From Amorphochlora amoebiformis (lineage: Eukaryota > Cercozoa > Chlorarachniophyceae): a DNA stretch of 64,000 bases. Where the stretch lies: NCBI GenBank assembly GCA_054601695.1, contig BAAHQB010000074.1, forward strand, positions 310,001 through 374,000. The letters run 5' to 3'. Below, in pieces: positions 1 through 44,307 of the stretch. Positions within the stretch are counted from its first letter, which is position 1. Every line of letters begins with the position of its first letter. The notes below the pieces were generated by a model. The model was not told the DNA's origin, ran no database searches, and saw only the letters and a list, made by a program, of their open reading frames with translations. Position numbers and translations under genes: made by a program.

Positions 1-461
1 CCGCAGCGGACGCCAAGACTTCCGATGAATCTGTGGCTAGGAACATGCTGCTGTTTCCAAGACCCCTGGTTCGCATGAATATTTTAGGGGTGCAAGTGCG
101 TTTATATGTGTGTTTACATGTATGTGTACAAGTACGCCTCAATAGGTGAATAAATGAGCCTTAGATATGCAGACAGATAAACTAATCATACCGTTCCAAA
201 AGCACATCCAGGTAGGGTTCCAACTGAATGCAAATATTTTGAATATACATAATTTTTGTGAATATATATATTATAGGTTAAACCTATATGTGTTTAGGTA
301 TAATATACATACACACATGTGTATGTATGTATTACACACTACATACACATATGTATATATATGCATATATATGTAATATATATCTATATATATATATATA
401 TATGAATATATATATTACACACTATACATATGTACATATATATATGTATGTATATGTATAT

Positions 462-498
<37 letters not shown>

Positions 499-523
499 GT
501 ATATTCATATGTATTTATATATG

Positions 524-554
<31 letters not shown>

Positions 555-613
555 TTATTTGCATATAGTTTGGAAATGTATAATATTTACATATATATAT
601 ACACACACACACC

Positions 614-652
<39 letters not shown>

Positions 653-922
653 TTGTATACATAAATATTCATGTATAATATTCACGTTATACATATATGC
701 GTTTCACCTCTCGTATGCAATGTCTTGGACGCTGCTTGGACGTACACGTGCTCCCAAACCCGCAAGCATCCCCTATGCGAACCTGCATGCCCACTGCCAA
801 TCCTCCACCTGTACCAACAAATGAATATCTATGTATATGATCCTTAATTAGATATTCGTATGTATATTTATATATATATATATACATATAATATATATAT
901 ATATATATATACACAATGAAAC

Positions 923-988
<66 letters not shown>

Positions 989-1191
989 TATACATATATT
1001 AAGTATATAATTCATAGATGTATATGTATGTATATATGTATATATGTTCATATATTATTTGCCTCATATATATATTTTTAGGTTATGTATGTGTCTACAT
1101 ATATATATATATATACACATGTATGTATATGATATATATATATATGTATATATATATATATTATATATATATATATATATTATTATTATAA

Positions 1192-1222
<31 letters not shown>

Positions 1223-1230
1223 CACACACT

Positions 1231-1269
<39 letters not shown>

Positions 1270-1312
1270 GATGTTTAGACACACACACATATGTATATTG
1301 TGTTAAACATGT

Positions 1313-1348
<36 letters not shown>

Positions 1349-1761
1349 GTACATACAGACATTTATATTTTGTGGATTTATGCGGGTGTATGCATAAATG
1401 CAAACATACCCGCCCCCATTTCTTTCACGAAACGTTCCACGAAACTCTCAGCCCCCGGGGTACCTATAGAATACAATGCATACATATATGCATATGTACA
1501 GATTTATTATTAGATGTATATATACATATACTAGTGTACATGCTTCATTTACTTGCACACCTATCTGACTTACCCCACAGGTCGTCGTCGCGACCGATTT
1601 TTCTTGCAATATCCTCGACATTAATCGATATATGTTTATCCTGATACACATATATAAGCGATAGATGTATATATATATATGTATATATTTATAAATGTAT
1701 GTATGTATACGTATATAAGTATATATAAATATACCTATATATATATACACACATGCATATA

Positions 1762-1794
<33 letters not shown>

Positions 1795-1872
1795 TCGTAT
1801 ATTAGAGCATCTAATCTATAACATATGAGGCTATACGCTAAAATATATACACATTACACACGTGCAACACAC

Positions 1873-1919
<47 letters not shown>

Positions 1920-2063
1920 ATTACCTTGGGGATAAGCATTGGGTCGCCGGCCTCCAAAACGCTAGTGACCACGGCTAAACACACACATATATTTTATGCA
2001 AATGTATACATGTGTATAAATATGTATGTATTAACATATATGATACAGGTATATATATATGTG

Positions 2064-2116
<53 letters not shown>

Positions 2117-2174
2117 CACGAACACGCACAAACAAATATAAATATTTTTATGTTTATACGTATGACAATATATA

Positions 2175-2206
<32 letters not shown>

Positions 2207-2213
2207 AAAAGAA

Positions 2214-2260
<47 letters not shown>

Positions 2261-2382
2261 TGGGAAATAGAATATTATTTAATAATATATAATAAAATAC
2301 AGTATAATATAGTACAGTATAATACAATATAATATAATATAATACAATATAATATAATATAATATAATATATATATATATAT

Positions 2383-2429
<47 letters not shown>

Positions 2430-2693
2430 TATAAAAGTATATATTACACACATACACATACATATTTACATATATATATATGTATATATATATATGTATA
2501 TATAAATGTATTTTATATAATATGCCTTGAGAGAGCTCAGGGGTGGGATGCAGAAATAGACGGGCGAGTATGCGGTACCACTGAAACACGCTGGATAGCA
2601 TCCATATATATTTATATATATACATATAATATATATATGTATATAATATATATATATATATATATATAATATTATATATGCATATAAAATATA

Positions 2694-2746
<53 letters not shown>

Positions 2747-2811
2747 TACAGTTAATGTTCACAGCGCATATACGTTACTTCTGTCTATACACAGGATGTA
2801 AGTGTGTATAA

Positions 2812-2843
<32 letters not shown>

Positions 2844-3224
2844 GTATATATATATGTGTGTGTGTTTGTATAATACAGTATATGTGTATATATGTGTATA
2901 TGTATGCATATGTGTGTGGTAGATGTATAATACAGTATATATATATATATACACATACACATATACACACATATGCAGCAGATACATTGTAGCACTATAA
3001 AGGCACATATTACATACTAAATATATATATATATAGATACATTCATGTTGATGATTCTCTTTCCACCAATTTTGTATATATATATATATATATGTATATA
3101 TATAATATTTTATAATTATTGTTCACAGCGCATATACATACTTCTGTCTATACAGGATGTAATTATGAATAATAATAATACGCACATATACATATGCGTA
3201 TGACATGCATACACACACTCACAC

Positions 3225-3267
<43 letters not shown>

Positions 3268-3665
3268 TGATATATACATACATACCTATATATATATATG
3301 TATATGTATTACACATATGTGTGTATAAAATATGTAGATACATTCTTGCACATAAATGCACATATTCATACACAATAAAATATAATATAGCACATATAAA
3401 TACCGACCCTATCGACCCATAAGCCTCCGGTGGAACAGGTGGTATGGACGGTAGAGTGTCGCGCGAAAAATATGTAACATTTCGGAACCTAGAATTTAAT
3501 ATCAATTCGAGATATGTATATAATATATATATATTATATATATATATATATATTATGCGTATGTATATATGTAAATATATTTAAAAATGAATACACATAT
3601 ACAAAATATAGAATCCACTGCACACACATACATATACATTATATTACATGGATACATGTACATAT

Positions 3666-3701
<36 letters not shown>

Positions 3702-3783
3702 GCATACACACATACATATATATATATATATATAATATACATAACATATATACATATTTTATACAACAAACACATATCACACA

Positions 3784-3821
<38 letters not shown>

Positions 3822-3892
3822 CAAATGCATGTATATATGTGTATAAACATATACATGTATTTTATATTTTTACATATATATATATATATATG

Positions 3893-3942
<50 letters not shown>

Positions 3943-4175
3943 ATATATACATACATATATATGTATATATATATATATATATATTACATATATGTAGGAT
4001 TAATGAGAGGTAAGAGATTGGCACCCGATATTTCCGAGTAGGTGTTTGGTCTTCATTTTGGATATCTGTTTGGTTTGGAGGCCGTCTGAGGAAATATGTA
4101 ATAGTTTGAGTAGACTTTGGCTAGGATTAGGGAGGACAATAAATAAGATTTAAGCATATAGAGTATGTACCCATG

Positions 4176-4206
<31 letters not shown>

Positions 4207-4401
4207 AACTCATGTAACATCCAAAACAAACCAGAAAGTACAGACATTGACAGGATTTGAATGAAGATGAAATTGGTAATGAGAACGTTGTATCTGGCAT
4301 GTAGAGAGGGGGAAAATATCGTTGGGGGAGTAGCGGGAGAGGGAGTTGAGAGATGTGCTCTCAGCGTGGAGAAGAAGAAGGGTTCGGTTGCTCCGAATTG
4401 C

Positions 4402-4441
<40 letters not shown>

Positions 4442-4870
4442 AATCCGAATTGCCTGGTATATATATATATGTATATGTATACATATAGATATGTACATAT
4501 TTATATTATATATGTATATATATATAATATTCATGTATATATATATATATATATATATATGAATGGATATGTAGATATATACATATATATTCTAAATGTC
4601 CTAACGTAATATTTATTTATGTATATCTACGTATATATATATATATATATAGATATATATTATATTATATTGCTTAGAGAGAAAGAGAGAGAGGGAGAGA
4701 CGAAGAGAGACATCTCATTACCATATGTATACTTTTGTATTTGTACATAGATATTACTGAGGCAATTTTCTCCCTCAGTTATCCATAAGTTAGGAGTTGA
4801 TGGTATGTAGACCATCAAAGAACATATTGATACGTGAATACATATGTATGTATAGTGTATATACACAAGA

Positions 4871-4917
<47 letters not shown>

Positions 4918-4963
4918 ATACACATGTCCACAATTATTTTCAGATCGTACGTACGTAAATATA

Positions 4964-5002
<39 letters not shown>

Positions 5003-5059
5003 TATCTGGATACAATATATTTAAGTAAATGTATACATATATATATATATATATATGTA

Positions 5060-5124
<65 letters not shown>

Positions 5125-5364
5125 GTGTGTGTGTGTGTGTCTGTTTATCACACGCACACAAAAGCATTCTATACCTGAGCAAGAGCTGTGAGAACACAAG
5201 TGAGCTCGTTGCCCCAACCTGCCATGCTAAGCAGGTAAACAAGGATAGGCGTATTGTGGTCACACGTTCGTCTGTGAATCTGTTGTATATATATACATAT
5301 AAATATATTATATATATACATATATATATATGTATACATATATATGTATATATATATATACATA

Positions 5365-5404
<40 letters not shown>

Positions 5405-6602
5405 GTAATGATGTATACATAGCATAATATACATGAAATAGATGCATATATATATATATATATATTAATTTTTACGTATGCGTACACATATTTGTACAGA
5501 TATCAAGATATTTATACTATACATGTATTACATGTAGAATATAGTACAGCATGATATAATACAATATAATATAATATAATATAATATAATATAATATAAT
5601 ATAATGTAATATAATATAATATAATACAATGTAGTATAATATAATACAATATAATATTAGTATAATATAATATAATGCAATGCAATATAATATAATATAA
5701 TATAATATAATATAATGTAATATAATATAATATAATATAATATAATAATATAAAACAATATAATATAATATAATATAATATAGTATAATGTAACATGATA
5801 TAATATCAGTATAATATAATATAATATACAGTGTAACGTAGTATAATATAATGTAACATAATATAATATAATATAATATAGTATTATGTAATATAATATA
5901 ATATTAGTATAGTATAATATAATACAATGTAATATAATATAATATAATGTAATATAGTATAATATAGTATAATATACTATAATATAATAAGATAATTTAA
6001 AACAGTATGATATAATAGAATATGATATAGTAAAATGTAACATCATATAAAACCAGTATAATCTAATATAATATAATACAGTATAATGTAATGTTAATAA
6101 TGTAACATAATATAACATAATATAATACAATATAATAATATAATATAATAATAAACTATAATACCCAAAAAAAGAGACGATGTAAATAACTCTCCATACA
6201 TTGACACATGTGCAACATGCATCCACCCTCTCTTACGCATCTCTCAATTTTATGATATACCTCACGTGCGTGGTGGACAGCTCTTTGAGTCAAGTGCGTT
6301 GGCGGAGCCTTCGGCAGAGTGATTATCGGCGACACTTGACGAAGTGGAGGGGCGTATGTTATGGCGTGTGCGAGGAAGAGGGAGGAACCGAGTTCCGATT
6401 TCTCTTCCGAAGGGTCTACTTGCCAGTACCTACGGGATTGCACATAGAGGTATTTGTATATACAGCACATAACACAAACACACGCATATATATATATATA
6501 TACATGTATATATGAAATATGTACATATATATATGTGTGTGTAAATACATATGTGTATATGTGTGTACATATGTGTATTATACATATTTATATTATGTCT
6601 AT

Positions 6603-6633
<31 letters not shown>

Positions 6634-6727
6634 CTTACGATATCTATAAATATGTATGTACTTACGCATAAATATAAGTGCATATTATATAAATGTTATA
6701 CTACACAACACACAAACACACACACAC

Positions 6728-6784
<57 letters not shown>

Positions 6785-6822
6785 AAATATATACATTTAC
6801 ACACAAAAACACACACATACAC

Positions 6823-6855
<33 letters not shown>

Positions 6856-6891
6856 TTAACATGTATGTATATAAAAACAAAGTCTAGATAC

Positions 6892-6952
<61 letters not shown>

Positions 6953-7001
6953 CATATATACATATTTATAAATATATACATATATATACATATATACATG
7001 G

Positions 7002-7045
<44 letters not shown>

Positions 7046-7937
7046 AGCCCTTGCAGACGTGATTGGGCCATTCGATTCCAGTGGTGCCGTCCCAACAGTT
7101 TAGCGAAGCCCACTCTCCCGACACGTTTATCCTCTCAGGCTGCCATCGCCCTACATGGTAGACTATGAAGTACAGATATGAACGTATATACATGTGTAAT
7201 TTACCAACGTATTTCGTATGTGGTATACATATACATTACACATGTATATATATATATATATATATAAATATTCATCATACATATCACTCAAACATCTCTA
7301 ACCTTCAGCCCACATAGCTTTCTCCAGCTCCTTGCACCGTCTCATCCTTCTTTTCGACGCCGTAATCTTATTTCCGATGTTCTTCCGTGCCCTTATATGA
7401 ACCAAAGGCTCGGAAACAACGATTATGCTTACATTCTGTCCCCCATACGCCCCCGCGTCCCTCAGGCGAATATAGCTTCCCTCAGGGACCTCGCCGGATA
7501 CGAAGCGTTTCCATTCTTCCTGGGTTCGAACTGGATCCTCGATATCATCTACAACTGCTATGAAGACAGTAAGTATGAACGGTTTGAAATGCAAGTTTGC
7601 CTGTATTGCAAGCTCGAGCATTCGATTTATCCATCTCTCCCCTCTCCGGGCTTGTATATGTATTAAAGTGGAATCAAAGGATTATGCGTATCCCAGGAAA
7701 AGGATAAGTGCTATGTGAGGCAGGATTAGGGCTTTTTTTCTCATTTTTTTCACAATGTTTACCCGAATTCCCCATTAACTTCCACGTTTGTTGAGAGGCA
7801 TAATACAGAGAAAGCTGGAAAAACAATATTGTCGACATAAATATCGTTAGTACGATGAAGTCGCTGAATTTCAATGCCCTCCGTCGATAGCATGGCGAAG
7901 TGCAGGCTTTTATGATGCACAGCCCATGGGTGGCCAT
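1..7937 (-). CDS. GT23-like fucosyltransferase, type II membrane protein (13 exons, 3' end outside window)
   Basis: Exons in transcript order: 7763-7937, 7303-7557, 7045-7150, 5175-5226, 4232-4401, 3404-3488, 2526-2580, 1925-1974, 1574-1613, 1410-1463, 708-808, 192-223, 47-1. All phases join to an open frame of about 407 residues. Residues 18-23 (RRRALK) precede a hydrophobic segment at about 27-46 ([20 protein letters not shown]), the signal-anchor layout of Golgi glycosyltransferases. [11 protein letters not shown] (about 177-187) followed by [13 protein letters not shown] resembles the N-terminal Rossmann motif of alpha-1,6-fucosyltransferases. [26 protein letters not shown] (about 350-362) and [10 protein letters not shown] (about 393-402) resemble later conserved blocks, including the GDP-fucose-binding region. 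Expected role: transfer of fucose to glycans in the Golgi. The start is the ATG at 7937; an out-of-frame ATG lies 20 nt upstream. The intron after 2526 is GC-AG. Introns are TA-filled. Family assignment is by recalled motif; acceptor specificity is unknown. Confidence 0.78.
5545..6160. repeat. Degenerate pentanucleotide array (TAATA)n in intron 3 of the fucosyltransferase-like gene
   Basis: The stretch is built almost entirely of aatat/ataat pentamers with scattered substitutions (tacaat, tagtat, tgtaat). It differs from the dinucleotide TA tracts on both sides. Shorter runs of the same type occur at about 2280-2370. I see no coding signal in it. Confidence 0.8.
6266..6429 (-). other. Possible cassette exon of the fucosyltransferase gene (unresolved coding-like island)
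   Basis: This GC-rich island lies in the 1.8-kb intron between 7045 and 5226. On the minus strand it reads openly from acceptor cgtag (6429) to donor GTGAGG (6266), starting [16 protein letters not shown]. It would fit the gene only if the next exon used an internal acceptor (tggcag) that removes the first Gly of the GWGNEL motif. The plus strand is also open here ([17 protein letters not shown]), with a CAG acceptor near 6280 and a possible donor at 6450. I left it out of the main model because skipping it keeps the fucosyltransferase motif intact. Confidence 0.3.
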
Positions 7938-8030
7938 CAGGCACGTGCTTGGCACATGACTTCTTCAGAATTATTATTTCGGTCCGGGGCCGACAGCCGG
8001 CCGGACAGCGGGAAGGTGGCTTTGCTTTTA
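7938..8030. promoter_or_regulatory. Short shared 5' region between two divergent genes
   Basis: The minus-strand fucosyltransferase-like gene starts at 7937 and the plus-strand MDP-1-like gene at 8031, leaving 93 bp between the two ATGs. The interval is not TA-rich, which is unusual here, and holds the palindrome-like GCCGACAGCCGGCCGGACAG. Transcription starts cannot be placed, so 5' leaders may overlap the opposite gene's first exon. Confidence 0.45.
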
Positions 8031-13613
<5,583 letters not shown>

Positions 13614-14145
13614 CAATTTTGATGATCGAATTTAACTTTATCATCTTGCAATGTGGTTACTGTACTCGGGTCATGATCATGATGATCAGATCATCCCAAC
13701 ATCCTAAGTAACGCATAAAACTAGTCTTATGATATGATGATCGTACATTATAAGACTCGGATCGAATTTATTCAGGACCCATGATAACCGTTAACTATTA
13801 ATTGACACATAACTTATATGTTTGTAATCATGATATACCGTGCAAGTACCGTTGAAGTACGGTACAACACATAGTAATATTTTGTCTATGCTGTATACAC
13901 ACACGTATAACATTAAATATTCTCTAAACGTATCATACGTACATCATAGTACATTACATATATATATATATATATATATTATATACAAAAGTATATATAT
14001 ATGTATATATATTATATCATTATATTATATTATATGTATATATATATATATAAAAATATTACGGTATGCTATATCTAGATATATATATAAGTATATACTA
14101 TATATAATATTATCTATATATAATATTGTATATATATATATATGT
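13614..14145. other. 3' flank of the MDP-1-like gene
   Basis: After the TGA at 13611 there is about 330 nt of ordinary AT-rich sequence with several TGATCAT-type palindromes, then TA tracts. I see no gene and no clear polyadenylation signal. Confidence 0.5.
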
Positions 14146-14193
14146 ATATATATATTTATATATATGTTTTATATATATATATATATATATTTA

Positions 14194-14234
<41 letters not shown>

Positions 14235-14239
14235 GGATG

Positions 14240-14287
<48 letters not shown>

Positions 14288-14676
14288 ATATACATATACA
14301 TATATACATATATATATATGTAATATTATATATAATTATGAATACATATGTATTTACCTAAATTCAGTACTAGCCTTAATGATTATATATTATAATCGTT
14401 ATTATTATATGACATTGTATTACATGATGAAAACATCTAAATATATACATATATCTACATGCTGGCGACAGCCTGGCGTATTAGCCTAAGTTTCAGGTGC
14501 GCTGCTGGTCTCGACCTTGTAAGTCCCGCTTTCATGGCCTCCGTGAATTCATAATTCATAATTCATATCTACATGAGTTCCGTCTGAGCTGTAGTCATGG
14601 CCCATCGGGGTGATTTTCACATGCATTAAGATCCTCCCCCTTATGGTCGTTTAAGGATCGAAAAATTTCATCGCAG
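14146..14676. repeat. Copy A of a 0.5-kb direct duplication
   Basis: From the TA tract before atgtggatg through the segment ending tcatcgcagtt, this matches 15080-15588 almost base for base, with only scattered differences, for example gcgaca(g/a)cctggcg, agat(c/g)ctccccc and atgg(t/a)cgtt. Copy A runs straight into poly-T; copy B continues into unique sequence. Confidence 0.9.
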
Positions 14677-15079
<403 letters not shown>

Positions 15080-15130
15080 TATATATTTATATACATATTT
15101 TTATATATATATATATATATTTATACTATA

Positions 15131-15172
<42 letters not shown>

Positions 15173-15588
15173 GGATGTATATATATATATATATATATAT
15201 ACAATATATATATATATATATATATGTGTGTAATATTATATATAATTATGAATACATATGTATTTACCTAAATTCAGTACTAGCCTTAATGATTATATAT
15301 TATAATCGTTATTATTATATGACATTGTATTACATGATGAAAACATCTAAATATATACATATATCTACATGCTGGCGACAACCTGGCGTATTAGCCTAAG
15401 TTTCAGGTGCGCTGCTGGTCTCGACCTTGTAAGTCCCGCTTTCATGGCCTCCGTGAATTCATAATTCATAATTCATATCTACATGAGTTCCGTCTGAGCT
15501 GTAGTCATGGCCCATCGGGGTGATTTTCACATGCATTAAGATGCTCCCCCTTATGGACGTTTAAGGATCGAAAAATTTCATCGCAGTT
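15080..15588. repeat. Copy B of the 0.5-kb direct duplication
   Basis: Near-identical partner of 14146-14676. It continues into the unique upstream region of the NB-ARC-TPR fusion gene (15589-15733), which suggests that copy B is the genuine locus if one of the two is an artefact. Confidence 0.9.
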
Positions 15589-15733
15589 CAGTGTGGGCAG
15601 TGGCACATTGTGGAAAAATCGGGAGGGGGGTTGGGCCGTGGCAATTTCGAGCTAGGGACACGTTCCTCTTAATATTGCCGAAGAATTAAATCATATATTC
15701 GAATTTCGGCGTTCTTGTCAGTTGACACCCAAC
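15589..15733 (+). promoter_or_regulatory. Presumed 5' region of the GGCT-NB-ARC-TPR gene
   Basis: Unique, non-TA sequence immediately before the ATG at 15734. No TATA or other named element can be assigned. The ATG context is aacATGGG. Confidence 0.3.
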
Positions 15734-42110
<26,377 letters not shown>

Positions 42111-43510
42111 CATGACAGTACGACACGATTCTGAAGCCAGAGGAATAGCGTAGTAGGCTTGTACTCTAGCTCATCTAGCTCATGCACATGCAGCTACTAG
42201 ACTGAACGATATAGTAGATGTATGATATATATCATTCAAACTGCACTCATATATTTATAGTACATCGTGTGCATTTTACAATGCATGTGCGTATGCGTAC
42301 TGACGCGTACATCATAGTGCACAGTATATTACCCATAGGTACGTATATCTAGTATATGTAAATATGCACATACGTATGATACGTACGTATACATATAAGT
42401 TGGCGTACAGCGTCATACATATGCGTATGTACGTATCAGTATATTACCCATAAGTACGTATATCTAGTATATGTAAATATGCACGTACGTATGATACGTA
42501 CGTATACATATAAGTTGGCGTACAGCGTCATACGTATGCGTATGTACGTGTCAGTGTACGTATACAGCATCACTCACAGATACGTATACAATTTAGTTAT
42601 GTCATGTACGTATTTGTAATGCACATATACGTTGATATGTTTCTTGCGATATACGCATGAGGATGTATTGCGCTGTACATACTTACTCATACTACGTACG
42701 CATGCACAATACCTGGCTGCATACATGCAGCCTCATATACGCATATAATACACAGTACATACGTAAACAGTAAATATATGTACATTGTAACAACCTATAC
42801 ACACATGCGTACGACCGCAGCAATGTATGCTAGTAAGCGTAGTAGAGTTTTCGATGCGACAGATTGATTCTTCTTCATTCGACTCAAGCAGAGACGATAC
42901 TTATCGAATGTCACGTACTGCGAATGGGGAACGACGATATTATTGTACGTACCCGTAGGATTTATGAATACTCTTACAAAATCTAGAAAACTCTAATTTT
43001 GTACACAACTAGTACAAGTAACATGAAGCTAAGTCGTAGAGTAGTTGAAAATATTCATAATTGCACGAACTAAGATTATGGTAAATTAGAGATGCATTCA
43101 TTTCTCAGCGATATGCGAGGCCACAAAGTTTGTGAATAACATTATCTAGATAACTTAACAATACGACAGCGATGGAGTAGAGTTTTTCAAGTACAGTTTT
43201 TCAAGTTCAGCTCGTTGAGTAGCGCTGGCTTATCGTTCGAACATAAGGAAGTCTGAGAGAATCCTGCTGCTTCACTGGAATTATTATAAGAATTTCTGTT
43301 AAGCTGAGGACGTAGATGAAATAATATTAAAAGTAGGACCTTGGGGGATACGACATGGTGGATTGACTCCAGTCGAATTCACATTCATCAACTTCAGGAT
43401 CAGAGAATAATCCTTGATCTGTTTTCTGCCTTTTTTTGAGCCTGCGGTTGATAGTAAGTAAAAACGGTTGTCAATTCGAGAGTGATTTTCTATGTTGGGT
43501 ATAGATAACA
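42111..43510. other. Unique intergenic region between two convergent genes
   Basis: This 1.4-kb stretch is free of TA tracts and rich in TACGTA and CATATG palindromes in its first half. It holds a 115-bp tandem duplication. Reading frames are short; the longest (minus, 43299-43511) has no splice context or recognisable family. I see no gene. Confidence 0.55.
42323..42552. repeat. Tandem duplication, 2 x 115 bp
   Basis: Units 42323-42437 and 42438-42552 differ at only a few positions. Each begins agtatattacccata and contains gatacgtacgtatacata followed by agttggcgtacagcgtcata. Confidence 0.9.
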
Positions 43511-43545
43511 TATGTATATATCTATCTATCTATATATATATATAA

Positions 43546-43578
<33 letters not shown>

Positions 43579-43669
43579 TTATTTTACATATATATATATA
43601 TATATGCATACATACATATATACATACATATACATATTAATGTATAAATATATATATATATATATACAT

Positions 43670-43729
<60 letters not shown>

Positions 43730-43736
43730 ATATATA

Positions 43737-43775
<39 letters not shown>

Positions 43776-43797
43776 ATATATATATGTACACTAAGAT
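43511..43797. repeat. TA-rich 3' flank of the minus-strand gene at 43798
   Basis: TA tracts with tctatctatcta at the start and cacacata/tgtgtg interruptions. No gene. Confidence 0.7.
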
Positions 43798-44157
43798 TCA
43801 CCTAGAGGCCTTCTTCTCCGCAGACGCTTTCTGAATATACAACTCTAAAGCCCCAGCTTTGGTCTCTCTGGCGAGTCGTAGTGCGTGAACATCTACGAGG
43901 TTGGTGAGATAGTCGTTGCCGTTCCACGCGCTGAGATAAGATGCAGCAAGATAAGCATGGCATTCACTTAGACAAGTAAATATCAGTCGAATTAAGTATA
44001 CTTAAGGAGCTCTTTGATCAGCGGTTTCTCAACCACTTTTGAGGAGGCAGAATCAATCTTTCGAAGAAGCAGTGGAATTCCCAATTCTCCCTGATACACA
44101 TGTATATATATTTATATATGTGTATATATATGTATATATATATATGTATGTGTGTGC

Positions 44158-44213
<56 letters not shown>

Positions 44214-44273
44214 ATATGTAAATATATATATATATATATATATGTAATGTGTATTTATGTCTATGTACTTATG

Positions 44274-44307
<34 letters not shown>

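Noticed and set aside
5055-5152. TG/TA tract as a Z-DNA or regulatory element
   Set aside because: Such dinucleotide runs occur in nearly every intron here, so this one gives no specific signal.
43299-43511. Minus-strand 70-codon open frame in the intergenic region
   Set aside because: No family resemblance, and no phase-compatible neighbour exon was found.
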